Shown piece by piece: positions 53,397-61,007 of a stretch of 64,000 nucleotides of DNA (positions are counted from its first letter, which is position 1; every line of letters begins with the position of its first letter). Under the pieces are notes generated by a model that made no database searches, was not told the DNA's origin, and was given only the letters and a program-made list of their open reading frames with translations. Both the position numbers and the translations under genes were made by a program. Source of the stretch: Moraxella sp. VT-16-12. Its GTDB lineage: Bacteria > Pseudomonadota > Gammaproteobacteria > Pseudomonadales > Moraxellaceae. The stretch spans positions 59,831 through 123,830 of the forward strand of contig NZ_NKHK02000008.1 in NCBI RefSeq assembly GCF_002224245.2, written 5' to 3'.

Positions 53397-53421
53397 AAGT
53401 ACACGCTAAAAAAGTACACGC
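53397..53421. repeat. Two direct copies of AAGTACACGC in the divergent promoter region
   Basis: Exact 10-bp copies at 53397-53406 and 53412-53421, 15 bp (about one and a half helical turns) apart. They lie upstream of the XRE gene and next to the -35 element at 53429, a plausible operator for the XRE regulator. Confidence 0.7.
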
Positions 53422-53428
53422 ACTATAA

Positions 53429-53457
53429 TTGACATTTTTAAAAATTTTGTTTATCAT
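53429..53457 (+). promoter_or_regulatory. Promoter for the 50-aa protein gene
   Basis: TTGACA (53429-53434), a 17-bp spacer and TATCAT (53452-53457), about 50 bp before the ATG at 53506. The direct repeats just upstream suggest regulation. Confidence 0.7.
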
Positions 53458-53505
53458 ATGACCAATGTTACTTAAAGTGGTCATTTTGGTTTTTACGGAG
53501 TTTTT

Positions 53506-53658
53506 ATGAAAAAATATAAAGTCAAATATCAAATTGCTGGTAGCTCTGCTTCATATTCATTAACCGTAACTGCCAGTAGTATGAGCCAAGCCAAAGAGCA
53601 AATTAAAGCACGCTATTCTGGCAAGCCAATTAAATTTTTATACGTTGTAGAATGCTGA
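53506..53658 (+). CDS. 50-aa basic protein of unknown function
   Basis: A 50-residue reading frame starting MKKYKVKYQIAGSSASYSLT and ending KFLYVVEC. It has a clear ACGGAG ribosome-binding site seven bases before the ATG and a near-consensus promoter further upstream. The pattern of a basic strand, a helix (SSMSQAKEQIKARYSG) and another strand suggests a small alpha/beta fold like those of type 'KYxVxYxxxG' small proteins found in bacteria and phages. It is too short to be listed by many gene callers. Confidence 0.75.
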   Translation: MKKYKVKYQIAGSSASYSLTVTASSMSQAKEQIKARYSGKPIKFLYVVEC

Positions 53659-53696
53659 TTTAAACTTTAACCTCGTTATCAAAAAGGATAATCGTG

Positions 53697-53927
53697 ATGA
53701 CTGACAAACTTATGACTTGTAAACATTGTGGTTCTGATTCTGTTGTAAATATGCCCACTAAGGCAATGGGCGGTATTGCAGCAGGCGGTTTGGTTGGTAG
53801 TGTCGTACCAGTCATTGGCACTGGACTTGGTGCCATTATTGGTGGTGCTGCTGGTACTATTGCATCTTTGGTTTCAGATTCCAATTCCTATATTAAAGTA
53901 TGCACCAAATGCAAAAAGACCAATTAA
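53697..53927 (+). CDS. Small zinc-ribbon protein with a glycine-zipper segment
   Basis: A 76-residue protein. MTCKHCGSDSVV at the N-terminus and VCTKCKKTN at the C-terminus carry two CxxC pairs, forming a split zinc ribbon. The centre (GGIAAGGLVGSVVPVIGTGL and on) is a Gly-rich, hydrophobic glycine zipper that could insert in a membrane. The ATG follows AAAGGA; a GTG one codon upstream is possible. Located 38 bp after the 50-aa gene on the same strand, and followed by a terminator. Confidence 0.8.
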   Translation: MTDKLMTCKHCGSDSVVNMPTKAMGGIAAGGLVGSVVPVIGTGLGAIIGGAAGTIASLVSDSNSYIKVCTKCKKTN

Positions 53928-53960
53928 ACCCCTAATATATCGGTTAATCTTAACCCAAAC

Positions 53961-53993
53961 AAAAACCCAAATCCTAAGATTTGGGTTTTTTAT
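53961..53993. terminator. Bidirectional terminator
   Basis: Perfect 13-bp stem AAAAACCCAAATC (53961-53973)/GATTTGGGTTTTT (53978-53990) with a CTAA loop. It separates the small accessory genes from fumarase, which ends at 54002 on the other strand. Confidence 0.92.
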
Positions 53994-54001
53994 TAAGCCA
54001 A

Positions 54002-55540
54002 TCAGCCTGCCACCACAGGAATTTTACCGATTTTGGCTTGCCAGATTTTGGGAGCGGTGGCGTGTACCGATGTCCCATTGCTATCTACCGCCACCGTTAC
54101 GGGCATATCCTTGACTTCAAACTCATAAATCGCTTCCATACCCAGCTCAGGGAATGCCACCACTTTGGCATTTTTGATGGCTTTGGACACCAAATATGCC
54201 GAACCACCCACCGCCATGAGATACACCGCTTTGTTGTCAGCGATGGCTTCACACGCTGCCTTGCCACGTTCAGATTTACCAATCATACCAAGCAAACCTG
54301 TTTGTTCAAGCATTTGACGGGTAAATTTATCCATACGTGTGGCAGTCGTTGGTCCTGCTGGTCCCACCACTTCATCACGCACAGGGTCCACAGGTCCAAC
54401 GTAGTAAATCAGCTTGTTGGTAAAGTCCACAGGTAGCGTTTCGCCACTGTTGAGCATGTCTGTCATGCGTTTATGTGCCGCATCTCGTCCTGTGTAGATT
54501 TTACCGCTTAATAGTAGCACATCGCCTGTTTGCCATGTCGCCACTTCTTCTTTAGTTAAGGTATCCACATTGACACGTTTGCCATTATCAGGATTGTAAG
54601 TGATGTCAGGATACACACTCAAATCAGGCGGCGTTAAGCTGGCAGCACCACTACCATCTAGCTCAAAATGAATGTGGCGAGTGGCGGCACAGTTAGGAAT
54701 CATTGCCACAGGCTTGGACGCGGCGTGCGTGGGATAATCTAGGATTTTGACATCTAGCACGGTGGTCAGACCACCCAAACCCTGAGCTCCGATGCCAAGG
54801 GCATTAACTTTTTCGTAAAGCTCCAAACGCAAACTTTCAGTGGTGGACAGCTCCACGCCGCTGTCAGCTTTGGCTTTGAGTTCATGGATGTCAATGTGGC
54901 TCATCAGGCTTTCTTTGGCAAGTAGTGTGGCTTTTTCTGGCGTACCACCAATGCCAATGCCCAAAATGCCCGGTGGACACCAGCCTGCCCCCATCTCTGG
55001 AATGCTCTTTAATACCCAATCCACGATACTGTCTGATGGGTTGAGCATGGCGAGCTTGGATTTATTTTCAGAGCCACCGCCTTTGGCAGCACAAGTAACA
55101 TCTACTTTATTGCCTGCCACAATCTCCATGTGAATGACTGCAGGGGTGTTATCACGAGTGTTTTGGCGTTTGCCTGCTGGGTCAGCCAACACAGACGCAC
55201 GCAAGGTGTTATCAGGGTGGTTATAAGCACGGCGAACGCCTTCATTGACCATCTCTGCCACGCTCATATCACTGTCCCACACCACGTCCATGCCCACCTT
55301 TAAAAATACGGTGGCAATCCCTGTGTCTTGGCAAATGGGGCGATGTCCTTCGGCACACATGCGGCTATTGACCAAAATTTGGGTCATGGCATCACGAGCA
55401 GCAGGGTTTTCTTCACGTTCTAAGGCTTCGCTTAGGGCTTTGATATAATCGGTGGGGTGATAATAACTGATGTACTGAAAAGCATCAGCAATAGAATTGA
55501 TAAAATCATCTTTTTTGATGATGGTTTTTTGGCTGGTCAT
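54002..55540 (-). CDS. Class I fumarate hydratase ([4Fe-4S])
   Basis: A 512-residue protein of class I fumarase length. It has the RPICQDTGIATVFLKVG segment with a cluster Cys, VTCAAKGGGSENKSKLAML, GWCPPGILGIGIGGTPEKA, and the C-terminal beta-domain marks GKIYTGRDAAHKRMTDML and VGPAGPTTATRMDKFTRQML. It hydrates fumarate to malate and is oxygen-sensitive. The ATG at 55540 follows AGGAAAACTT; a frame extending 93 nt further upstream has no support. Upstream on the same strand is an XRE gene. Confidence 0.94.
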   Translation of the reverse strand: MTSQKTIIKKDDFINSIADAFQYISYYHPTDYIKALSEALEREENPAARDAMTQILVNSRMCAEGHRPICQDTGIATVFLKVGMDVVWDSDMSVAEMVNEGVRRAYNHPDNTLRASVLADPAGKRQNTRDNTPAVIHMEIVAGNKVDVTCAAKGGGSENKSKLAMLNPSDSIVDWVLKSIPEMGAGWCPPGILGIGIGGTPEKATLLAKESLMSHIDIHELKAKADSGVELSTTESLRLELYEKVNALGIGAQGLGGLTTVLDVKILDYPTHAASKPVAMIPNCAATRHIHFELDGSGAASLTPPDLSVYPDITYNPDNGKRVNVDTLTKEEVATWQTGDVLLLSGKIYTGRDAAHKRMTDMLNSGETLPVDFTNKLIYYVGPVDPVRDEVVGPAGPTTATRMDKFTRQMLEQTGLLGMIGKSERGKAACEAIADNKAVYLMAVGGSAYLVSKAIKNAKVVAFPELGMEAIYEFEVKDMPVTVAVDSNGTSVHATAPKIWQAKIGKIPVVAG

Positions 55541-55648
55541 AAGTTTTCCTTTTGGCTGGTTGCAACTTTTATCATAAAAGCAACTGGCTAATAAAAAAGC
55601 GACTGACAGGTCAATCGCTTGGTATTGTATCATCTTTGTATGGCAATG

Positions 55649-56062
55649 TTAAGGGCGGTCTGCTGGCGTTTTTAAAAGTAAAATCATATCTTTTAATGTA
55701 TCAATCTCGCTTTGCTTTTGTGTCAACAGTTCTTTTTGATGGGAGATAATTAGATTGAGTTTATCAATTTCACTGGCCAAAATAGGATTGCTTATGCCGT
55801 GATAGGTGGCAACGCTATGTTCTTTATGCTCATTATTTGAATTAACATAAACACAAACCCCACTTTCCCCAAACGTCATCAACTCAAAAATATCCACATC
55901 AAGCACTTGGGCGATTTGTTGTAATTTATCTATATGTAACTTAGTCTCGCCACGTTCAATCTTGGCATAACCATTGGGCGACATATGCAGTTGCTCTGCC
56001 ATTTTTTCTTGCGACCAATGTTTACTTTCACGCATGAGACGGACTTTTTCGTGGATATTCAT
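55649..56062 (-). CDS. XRE-family regulator with C-terminal coiled coil
   Basis: A 137-residue protein. The HTH is WSQEKMAEQLHMSPNGYAKI, ERGETKLHIDKLQQIAQVLD. The C-terminal ~45 residues (ASEIDKLNLIISHQKELLTQ and LKDMILLLK) form a leucine-zipper-like coiled coil for dimerisation. It is divergent from two exported-protein genes starting at 56238, whose expression it could control. It lies 108 bp upstream of fumarase on the same strand. Confidence 0.88.
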   Translation of the reverse strand: MNIHEKVRLMRESKHWSQEKMAEQLHMSPNGYAKIERGETKLHIDKLQQIAQVLDVDIFELMTFGESGVCVYVNSNNEHKEHSVATYHGISNPILASEIDKLNLIISHQKELLTQKQSEIDTLKDMILLLKTPADRP

Positions 56063-56237
56063 ACCAATCCTTGATAGTTCTGTACAAAATGGGTAGTTTT
56101 CACTACAAATTGGTTAGAAAATATACATTATTTGTGTGTGGCTATTGTTATTTGGCTTAATTATAATAAATGACATCAATAAACAGCGATTTATTGATAA
56201 TCCTTTGTCATTTTAAAGAAAATATAGGAGTTTTGCA

Positions 56238-56555
56238 ATGAAAAAATTACTTGCTGTAGCGATGGTGGTTGTTTTGGGTATGGGCGGTACATCGGTATGG
56301 GCAAAAAACAATGATAAACACGAAAAGTGTACAGACTTATCTTACACTGCATATGCGATAACACACCTACGCCAAGCCAATGTTCCATTAGCCGAAGCTA
56401 AAAAAGACTTAAAAAAGATTATGGACGATGACGTGGCTGTGGCAATGCTAAATCTAGCGTATAACCAACCCATTGGTAAAACCAAAGAAGAAAAAGAGAA
56501 AATTGCCACAGATATCGCAGTCCAAATGTATAAGGCATGCCAAAATGGTTTATAA
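56238..56555 (+). CDS. Small exported protein of unknown function
   Basis: A 105-residue protein with a signal peptide (MKKLLAVAMVVVLGMGGTSV, cleavage near VWA). The mature part is alpha-helical (LSYTAYAITHLRQANVPLAE, KKDLKKIMDDDVAVAML) and has two cysteines (KCTDL and KACQNG). An AGGAG-type site precedes the start. Its last bases overlap the first possible codon of the next gene. No family was recognised. Confidence 0.75.
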   Translation: MKKLLAVAMVVVLGMGGTSVWAKNNDKHEKCTDLSYTAYAITHLRQANVPLAEAKKDLKKIMDDDVAVAMLNLAYNQPIGKTKEEKEKIATDIAVQMYKACQNGL

Positions 56556-56574
56556 TTTAATAGTCAAAATATCC

Positions 56575-57222
56575 ATGTATGCAAAATTCTCAATTTTAAT
56601 GATTGTAGGGCTTCTATCGAGCCCTTTTGCACAAGCAGATACTCAGCAGGACATTGAAGAGTTGTGCAGATTTTCAGAAGAATTTGCAGTAAAGACTTTA
56701 CGACACAGAATTTTTCTTAACGAGACCCTAGACAATCAAATGCAAACAGTGCCTAGCACCTCTAGAAATGTAACTGTCGACAACCATTTTTTAGAAACCG
56801 TTAAAATGGCTCATAAAGAAAAGATTTCATCTAAAGCTAGTAATTCGCAAAAACTGGATAAGGTTATCGCATTTGGCGAAAAACACTATCAAGATTGCCT
56901 AGTAGTTATGCAACAAGTAGAGCGAGAAATTAAAAAATACCAAAAAGATGGTGGCTCAGTAAATGTAATTGCTGAATGTGACTACGGTTGTTCTATTAAA
57001 GACATTAGTATTGATACACCAATGTATGTAACAGCCAATATCCGCTCTAATTCAATGGTGGAATTGATAACACCCGTTGCATTTCCAACTCATGGCTACC
57101 ACCTTCATGCCAAATTAAGCAATGGCAAGTATTGCTCAGCCCCCATTACCATTGACCCATCTAAACATACTAACATCTTTGTGTTTAATAGTAGTAGTTG
57201 TTATTTATACAGAGTACAATAA
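56575..57222 (+). CDS. Exported protein of unknown function
   Basis: A 215-residue protein. A signal peptide (MYAKFSILMIVGLLSSPFAQ) leads to a mature part with six cysteines, including ELCRFS, DCLVVM, ECDYGCSIKD, YCSAPI and SSCYLYRV, which suggests disulfides in the periplasm. The C-terminal half looks beta-rich (MYVTANIRSNSMVELITPV). An alternative ATG 30 nt upstream (56545) overlaps the end of the preceding gene; the shorter form gives a normal signal peptide. The pair is probably one transcript. No family was recognised. Confidence 0.7.
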   Translation: MYAKFSILMIVGLLSSPFAQADTQQDIEELCRFSEEFAVKTLRHRIFLNETLDNQMQTVPSTSRNVTVDNHFLETVKMAHKEKISSKASNSQKLDKVIAFGEKHYQDCLVVMQQVEREIKKYQKDGGSVNVIAECDYGCSIKDISIDTPMYVTANIRSNSMVELITPVAFPTHGYHLHAKLSNGKYCSAPITIDPSKHTNIFVFNSSSCYLYRVQ

Positions 57223-57265
57223 AGTTCTCCTATCACTTCCAATAGTCATCATGACCAAGCAAGCA

Positions 57266-57303
57266 AATAAAAAACACCTAGAAATAAAGTGTTTTTTATT
57301 TAT
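57266..57303. terminator. Bidirectional terminator
   Basis: Arms AATAAAAAACAC (57266-57277) and GTGTTTTTTATT (57289-57300), between the converging exported-protein and AAA ATPase genes. Confidence 0.85.
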
Positions 57304-57322
57304 ACTTTAATAAATTCACCAC

Positions 57323-58474
57323 TCACACAAACCCAAACCCGCCCTTTTGCTCTACTTCACGATACTCTGCTTCATCAATATGAGTCAGTTCCGCCAAGGT
57401 CATTGGTTTATCCACCACAATGTCCTTACCCAAAGATTGCAAATAAGCATGGCACTTATCAACAGCCAGTTTGTCAAAATGATATTCTGCAATCAGTCTG
57501 CCACGTCTAAGTAGTGCATGGTCAATGTCCATCAAATCAGCATTAAAGGTGCAAATAAACTGACACTCTAAGACATCAGACAATATGCCATCAGCAATGT
57601 TTAAAATGGTTGCCACCACATCACTTTGATTACCACCACCAACACGCTCAGCGATATAGTTTTCACAGTCTTCCAACACCAAGACCGAATTTTTCTTTTC
57701 TATTAACAGACTCATAAATTGTGGCTCTGCCAATGCCCCAATCAGATTATTTGGCACAAAAATAAAATCTTTGTCAGGAATTTGAGCAGTGAGCCATTTA
57801 ATATAATTGGTTTTACCTGTGCCAGCAAGCCCATGCAATAAAACCACGCCTTTTTTACCATTGGTCAGTTCATCTTTGATTTTTTGATGAACAGGCAAAA
57901 AATTGTCATTATACATGCTTGCCAAATCTAATTTATAAGGTTTGATGGTCTGGTGTTTAAATACCAAATCATTTTGCTCTTTTAATAACAATAAAATCTT
58001 TGCCTCAGGTGAAACATATTTTTCCAAGTACTTATCATAAAAGGCTTGGGCTTTTTGCAAGACATTAGGCACGGTTGAATCATAAAAAATACCATTGACC
58101 TTTAAAAAGCCTGCTTCTATGACGCTTTTGTCATATTCATCAGATAAGTTTTCTTGTAGTATCAAAAAAAACTCATTATTAGGACAAAAATAGCACAATT
58201 CTTTTTCTAAAAATTTTTGTGATTGTTTATCATAATAAAAGGTCTGATAATCCGTGCATTTAACAAAATCTTTTAAATGCTCTTTTTTAATGACAATATC
58301 CGCCCCTGCCAAATAAACTCTGGGAAATAAAGATTCCAATAATTCAGCATAAGGATTATCATTGGCTGTTACTTCTTGTTCTAAATTTGTCAATTCAAGC
58401 TGATATTGATTATTCCAAAACGTCTCAGTAAATATTTTTCTTGGGCGATAATATTTAGAAGTTAAAATTTTCAT
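57323..58474 (-). CDS. AAA-family ATPase of unknown role
   Basis: A 383-residue protein. The first ~185 residues are a non-conserved alpha/beta domain (LFPRVYLAGADIVIKKEHLK region). The AAA core has Walker A HGLAGTGKTNYIKWL (about 213-227), Walker B SVLVLEDCENY, a sensor TFNADLMDIDHALLRRGRL with the arginine finger-like RRGR pair, and a C-terminal PMTLAELTHIDEAEYR. The arrangement resembles the single-AAA ATPases of the BCS1/CDC48 clade found in phage and bacterial genomes. Its target is unknown. A TTGTGC-N16-TATAAT promoter precedes it. Confidence 0.82.
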   Translation of the reverse strand: MKILTSKYYRPRKIFTETFWNNQYQLELTNLEQEVTANDNPYAELLESLFPRVYLAGADIVIKKEHLKDFVKCTDYQTFYYDKQSQKFLEKELCYFCPNNEFFLILQENLSDEYDKSVIEAGFLKVNGIFYDSTVPNVLQKAQAFYDKYLEKYVSPEAKILLLLKEQNDLVFKHQTIKPYKLDLASMYNDNFLPVHQKIKDELTNGKKGVVLLHGLAGTGKTNYIKWLTAQIPDKDFIFVPNNLIGALAEPQFMSLLIEKKNSVLVLEDCENYIAERVGGGNQSDVVATILNIADGILSDVLECQFICTFNADLMDIDHALLRRGRLIAEYHFDKLAVDKCHAYLQSLGKDIVVDKPMTLAELTHIDEAEYREVEQKGGFGFV

Positions 58475-58512
58475 TGATTTACCAATTTAATTATTAAAGA
58501 AAAGGGTTAGCA

Positions 58513-58540
58513 ATTATAACACAGTTCATATCAAGCACAA
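58513..58540 (-). promoter_or_regulatory. Candidate promoter for the AAA ATPase
   Basis: Read on the minus strand: TTGTGC (58540-58535), a 16-bp spacer, TATAAT (58518-58513), about 39 bp before the start codon. The -10 is perfect and the -35 matches three of six bases. Confidence 0.5.
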
Positions 58541-59314
58541 TTAATTATTTGTAATCATCTTTAAGCATTCGGCAGCCATAACCATGCCCACTGTACCAGT
58601 TACGGTAACTGCCGAACCATAGCCACCACAATTTAGTCCACTTTGGCATATCGTCGCCATTTTTAACTGCTCGGTGGAATAAACACATTTCATGCCAAAT
58701 TTGCGTTTTAGGTCTTTATTGATATTTTTATCTTTTAAAGATTGGCGAAGTTTGGCAAGTAAGGGGTCTTGATAAACATCTTTTAAATCGCTTACTTTTA
58801 TTTGTAATGGGTCTATTTTTCCACCCGCTCCACCTGAAATGATGAGCTTAACTTTATTAAAACGACAATATAAAGCAATTGCCAGTTTGGCATTCATATC
58901 ATCCACACAATCTAATATCACCAGTGATTTATAATTGTCTTTATAAGTTTTTATCATGTCAGGTGTTGGTAATAATTGCGTGATATTATCAGGCGTAATA
59001 AACTCATCAACCACATGAACAATCATATCAGGATTAATCCCCAAAGCACGCTTTTTCATCACAGCGATTTTGCTTTCACCAAAGGTCTCACTCAGGGCGG
59101 GCAATTGGCGATTGACGTTACTTTCAACCAACACGTCCATATCAATAAGCGTCATCTCACCAATACCCGTGCGAGCCAGTGCTTCTGCCGCCCATGACCC
59201 CACGCCACCGATACCAATGACATACACATGAGCATTTTGAAATTTATCAAAACCATCATGATACAGCGTGCGTGTGCCTACAAAACGGCGGTTATTTTTT
59301 ATGTCAGTCATCAT
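58541..59314 (-). CDS. tcdA: tRNA threonylcarbamoyladenosine dehydratase TcdA
   Basis: A 257-residue E1-like ATP-binding protein. It has RFVGTRTLYHDGFDKFQNAH, the nucleotide-binding GIGGVGSWAAEALARTGIG, LIDMDVLVESNVNRQLPAL, and LDCVDDMNAKLAI with ISGGAGGKIDPLQIKVSDL. TcdA (CsdL) makes cyclic t6A at tRNA position 37, using ATP. An ATGATG pair lies at the start, without a clear ribosome-binding site, so either codon is possible. tatD lies 18 bp upstream on the same strand. Confidence 0.93.
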   Translation of the reverse strand: MMTDIKNNRRFVGTRTLYHDGFDKFQNAHVYVIGIGGVGSWAAEALARTGIGEMTLIDMDVLVESNVNRQLPALSETFGESKIAVMKKRALGINPDMIVHVVDEFITPDNITQLLPTPDMIKTYKDNYKSLVILDCVDDMNAKLAIALYCRFNKVKLIISGGAGGKIDPLQIKVSDLKDVYQDPLLAKLRQSLKDKNINKDLKRKFGMKCVYSTEQLKMATICQSGLNCGGYGSAVTVTGTVGMVMAAECLKMITNN

Positions 59315-59332
59315 AGGTGTTCGTTTGTATTT

Positions 59333-60175
59333 TTAATGGATAGGATAAGCAAAATTACTTTTTAAAGCGGTATTGGTATTTTGCCAAATTTGGTGTGCCA
59401 ATAATGCCTTATCCATATTAAACATGGCAGATAATTCATTTAGCACATGAATTAAATGTTTAGGCTCATTAAAATAATTGCCTTCCATCTGAGCAGGCAA
59501 AGGCATCATATCAGGGCAATCGGTTTCTATGACAAAAGCAGATATGCCAAACTTATCATAAACAGATTTGATGGCATGGCGATATTTTTTGGCATTAGGA
59601 TTGGTAATTTGCCCTGTAATACCAATTTTAAATCCCATTTTAACAAAAGCCAATGCTTCATTTTCGCCACCACTAAAACTATGAGCAATACCGCCTTGAT
59701 TATCGGCACGATATTTTTGCTCTTTTAATAATTTAAGCACATCGGCATGAGATTTACGAATGTGTAATAAAATGGGTAAATCATAGTGTTTTGATAAATG
59801 AATCTGCTCTATAAAAAAGCCAATTTGTTTTTTATAAAGAGTGTCGCTTTTTAATTGCTTAGGATAAGTATCCAAACCAATCTCACCAATGGCAATGTTA
59901 TTAAATTTTTTTAGATAATCATCTAATATGATTAAATCATTATCATCATGTTCATTGATATAAAGCGGGTGTAAACCACACGCCAAATGGTGCTTAATTG
60001 GATAATGATTGTCGGCATCAATTTTTGTTTTGACCATTTGGGGGAAATATTTCGCCAAAATACCAATTAAAATTAAATGACGCACGCCAACGTCATAAGC
60101 CGATTGATTGTATTTATCTCGCTGATTGTCATATTCTGGTATGTCAAAATGGGTGTGCGTGTCAAATAAAAACAT
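59333..60175 (-). CDS. TatD-family metal-dependent hydrolase
   Basis: A 280-residue TIM-barrel hydrolase. Metal-binding motifs are LFDTHTHFDIPEYD (two His and Asp), AIGEIGLDTYPK (Glu), LLHIRKSHADVL and AHSFSGGENEALAFV (His), and VIETDCPDMMPLPAQ (Asp). TatD proteins are Mg-dependent DNases or related hydrolases. The length and the MPLPAQMEGNYFNEPKHL block suggest a YjjV/YcfH-type paralogue; exact substrate unknown. It lies 18 bp before tcdA, likely one operon with it. Confidence 0.9.
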   Translation of the reverse strand: MFLFDTHTHFDIPEYDNQRDKYNQSAYDVGVRHLILIGILAKYFPQMVKTKIDADNHYPIKHHLACGLHPLYINEHDDNDLIILDDYLKKFNNIAIGEIGLDTYPKQLKSDTLYKKQIGFFIEQIHLSKHYDLPILLHIRKSHADVLKLLKEQKYRADNQGGIAHSFSGGENEALAFVKMGFKIGITGQITNPNAKKYRHAIKSVYDKFGISAFVIETDCPDMMPLPAQMEGNYFNEPKHLIHVLNELSAMFNMDKALLAHQIWQNTNTALKSNFAYPIH

Positions 60176-60201
60176 GGCGGTATTTAATGATGATTTTATG
60201 G

Positions 60202-60996
60202 TTATTTTAAATATTGCTCTTTAATAATGCCTGTCAAATCTTCGTATTTGATGGTAAATTCTGGCATGCCCATATTATAAGGAGCAATCTCATCATGTTG
60301 ATACAAAAATTTAATGCCATCTTTGGTAAACATAAAATTCTTAGTCAAATAAAATTGCCATGTTTTTTCATGCTCGCCGATATTTACTTTGCCTTTTTTT
60401 AGGGCGGTATGAAATTTAGCCTTAATGATGTCAGATAATTTTTGTTTTTGGTCAGGCAATAAAATGTCATCTAATTCTAGTTGGCGTTGCTCTTTAATAT
60501 CAAACACATAATAATAAATACTGCCTGTACCCCGCCCCCCAAACTGATAAAATTCATTAATGGCAAATAGCTCAAAATTACCACGATGACCCAAATAGCT
60601 TGGGCGAGATGAAATGTCAATGATGGGCAAATGCTTACTGCCCTGCTCTTTGACGAGCTTTTGGTGTTCTTTGATGATGTTTCGCTCAGATTGTCGCAAA
60701 AAATCCGTCAGCTCCTTATCAGTGGGAGCGTTAAGTTTGGTAAACTCTTTGTATAACAAATCCTGCGACAAACTGCCATCAGTACTGGCAAACACACTTA
60801 ATACGCTTTTGTTAATGGTGTGCTGCACCCACAAATCACTGCTACTAATCAGCCCGTAATTAATGGCAGGACACGCTTGACCGCACAATTTATCAAAATC
60901 ATTGCCTGTACTTAGATATTTTGGTTCTACATAAAAACTGTTAGCAACACTTGCTGTACTAAACAAAAACACCACGCTCAATAATTTTTTTATCAT
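60202..60996 (-). CDS. Exported RsiV-like protein (DUF3298)
   Basis: A 264-residue protein with a signal peptide (MIKKLLSVVFLFSTASVANS). The C-terminal ~110 residues have LYYYVFDIKEQRQLELDDIL, FYLTKNFMFTKDGIKFLYQ and HDEIAPYNMGMPEFTIKYED, the DUF3298 pattern also found in anti-sigma factor RsiV and lysozyme-binding proteins. The N-terminal part (CGQACPAINYGLISSSDLWV) has a DUF4163-like strand layout. Start ATG at 60996; a second possible start is 61005. It lies just downstream of uvrA. Confidence 0.8.
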   Translation of the reverse strand: MIKKLLSVVFLFSTASVANSFYVEPKYLSTGNDFDKLCGQACPAINYGLISSSDLWVQHTINKSVLSVFASTDGSLSQDLLYKEFTKLNAPTDKELTDFLRQSERNIIKEHQKLVKEQGSKHLPIIDISSRPSYLGHRGNFELFAINEFYQFGGRGTGSIYYYVFDIKEQRQLELDDILLPDQKQKLSDIIKAKFHTALKKGKVNIGEHEKTWQFYLTKNFMFTKDGIKFLYQHDEIAPYNMGMPEFTIKYEDLTGIIKEQYLK

Positions 60997-61007
60997 GCTT
61001 GCCATGT

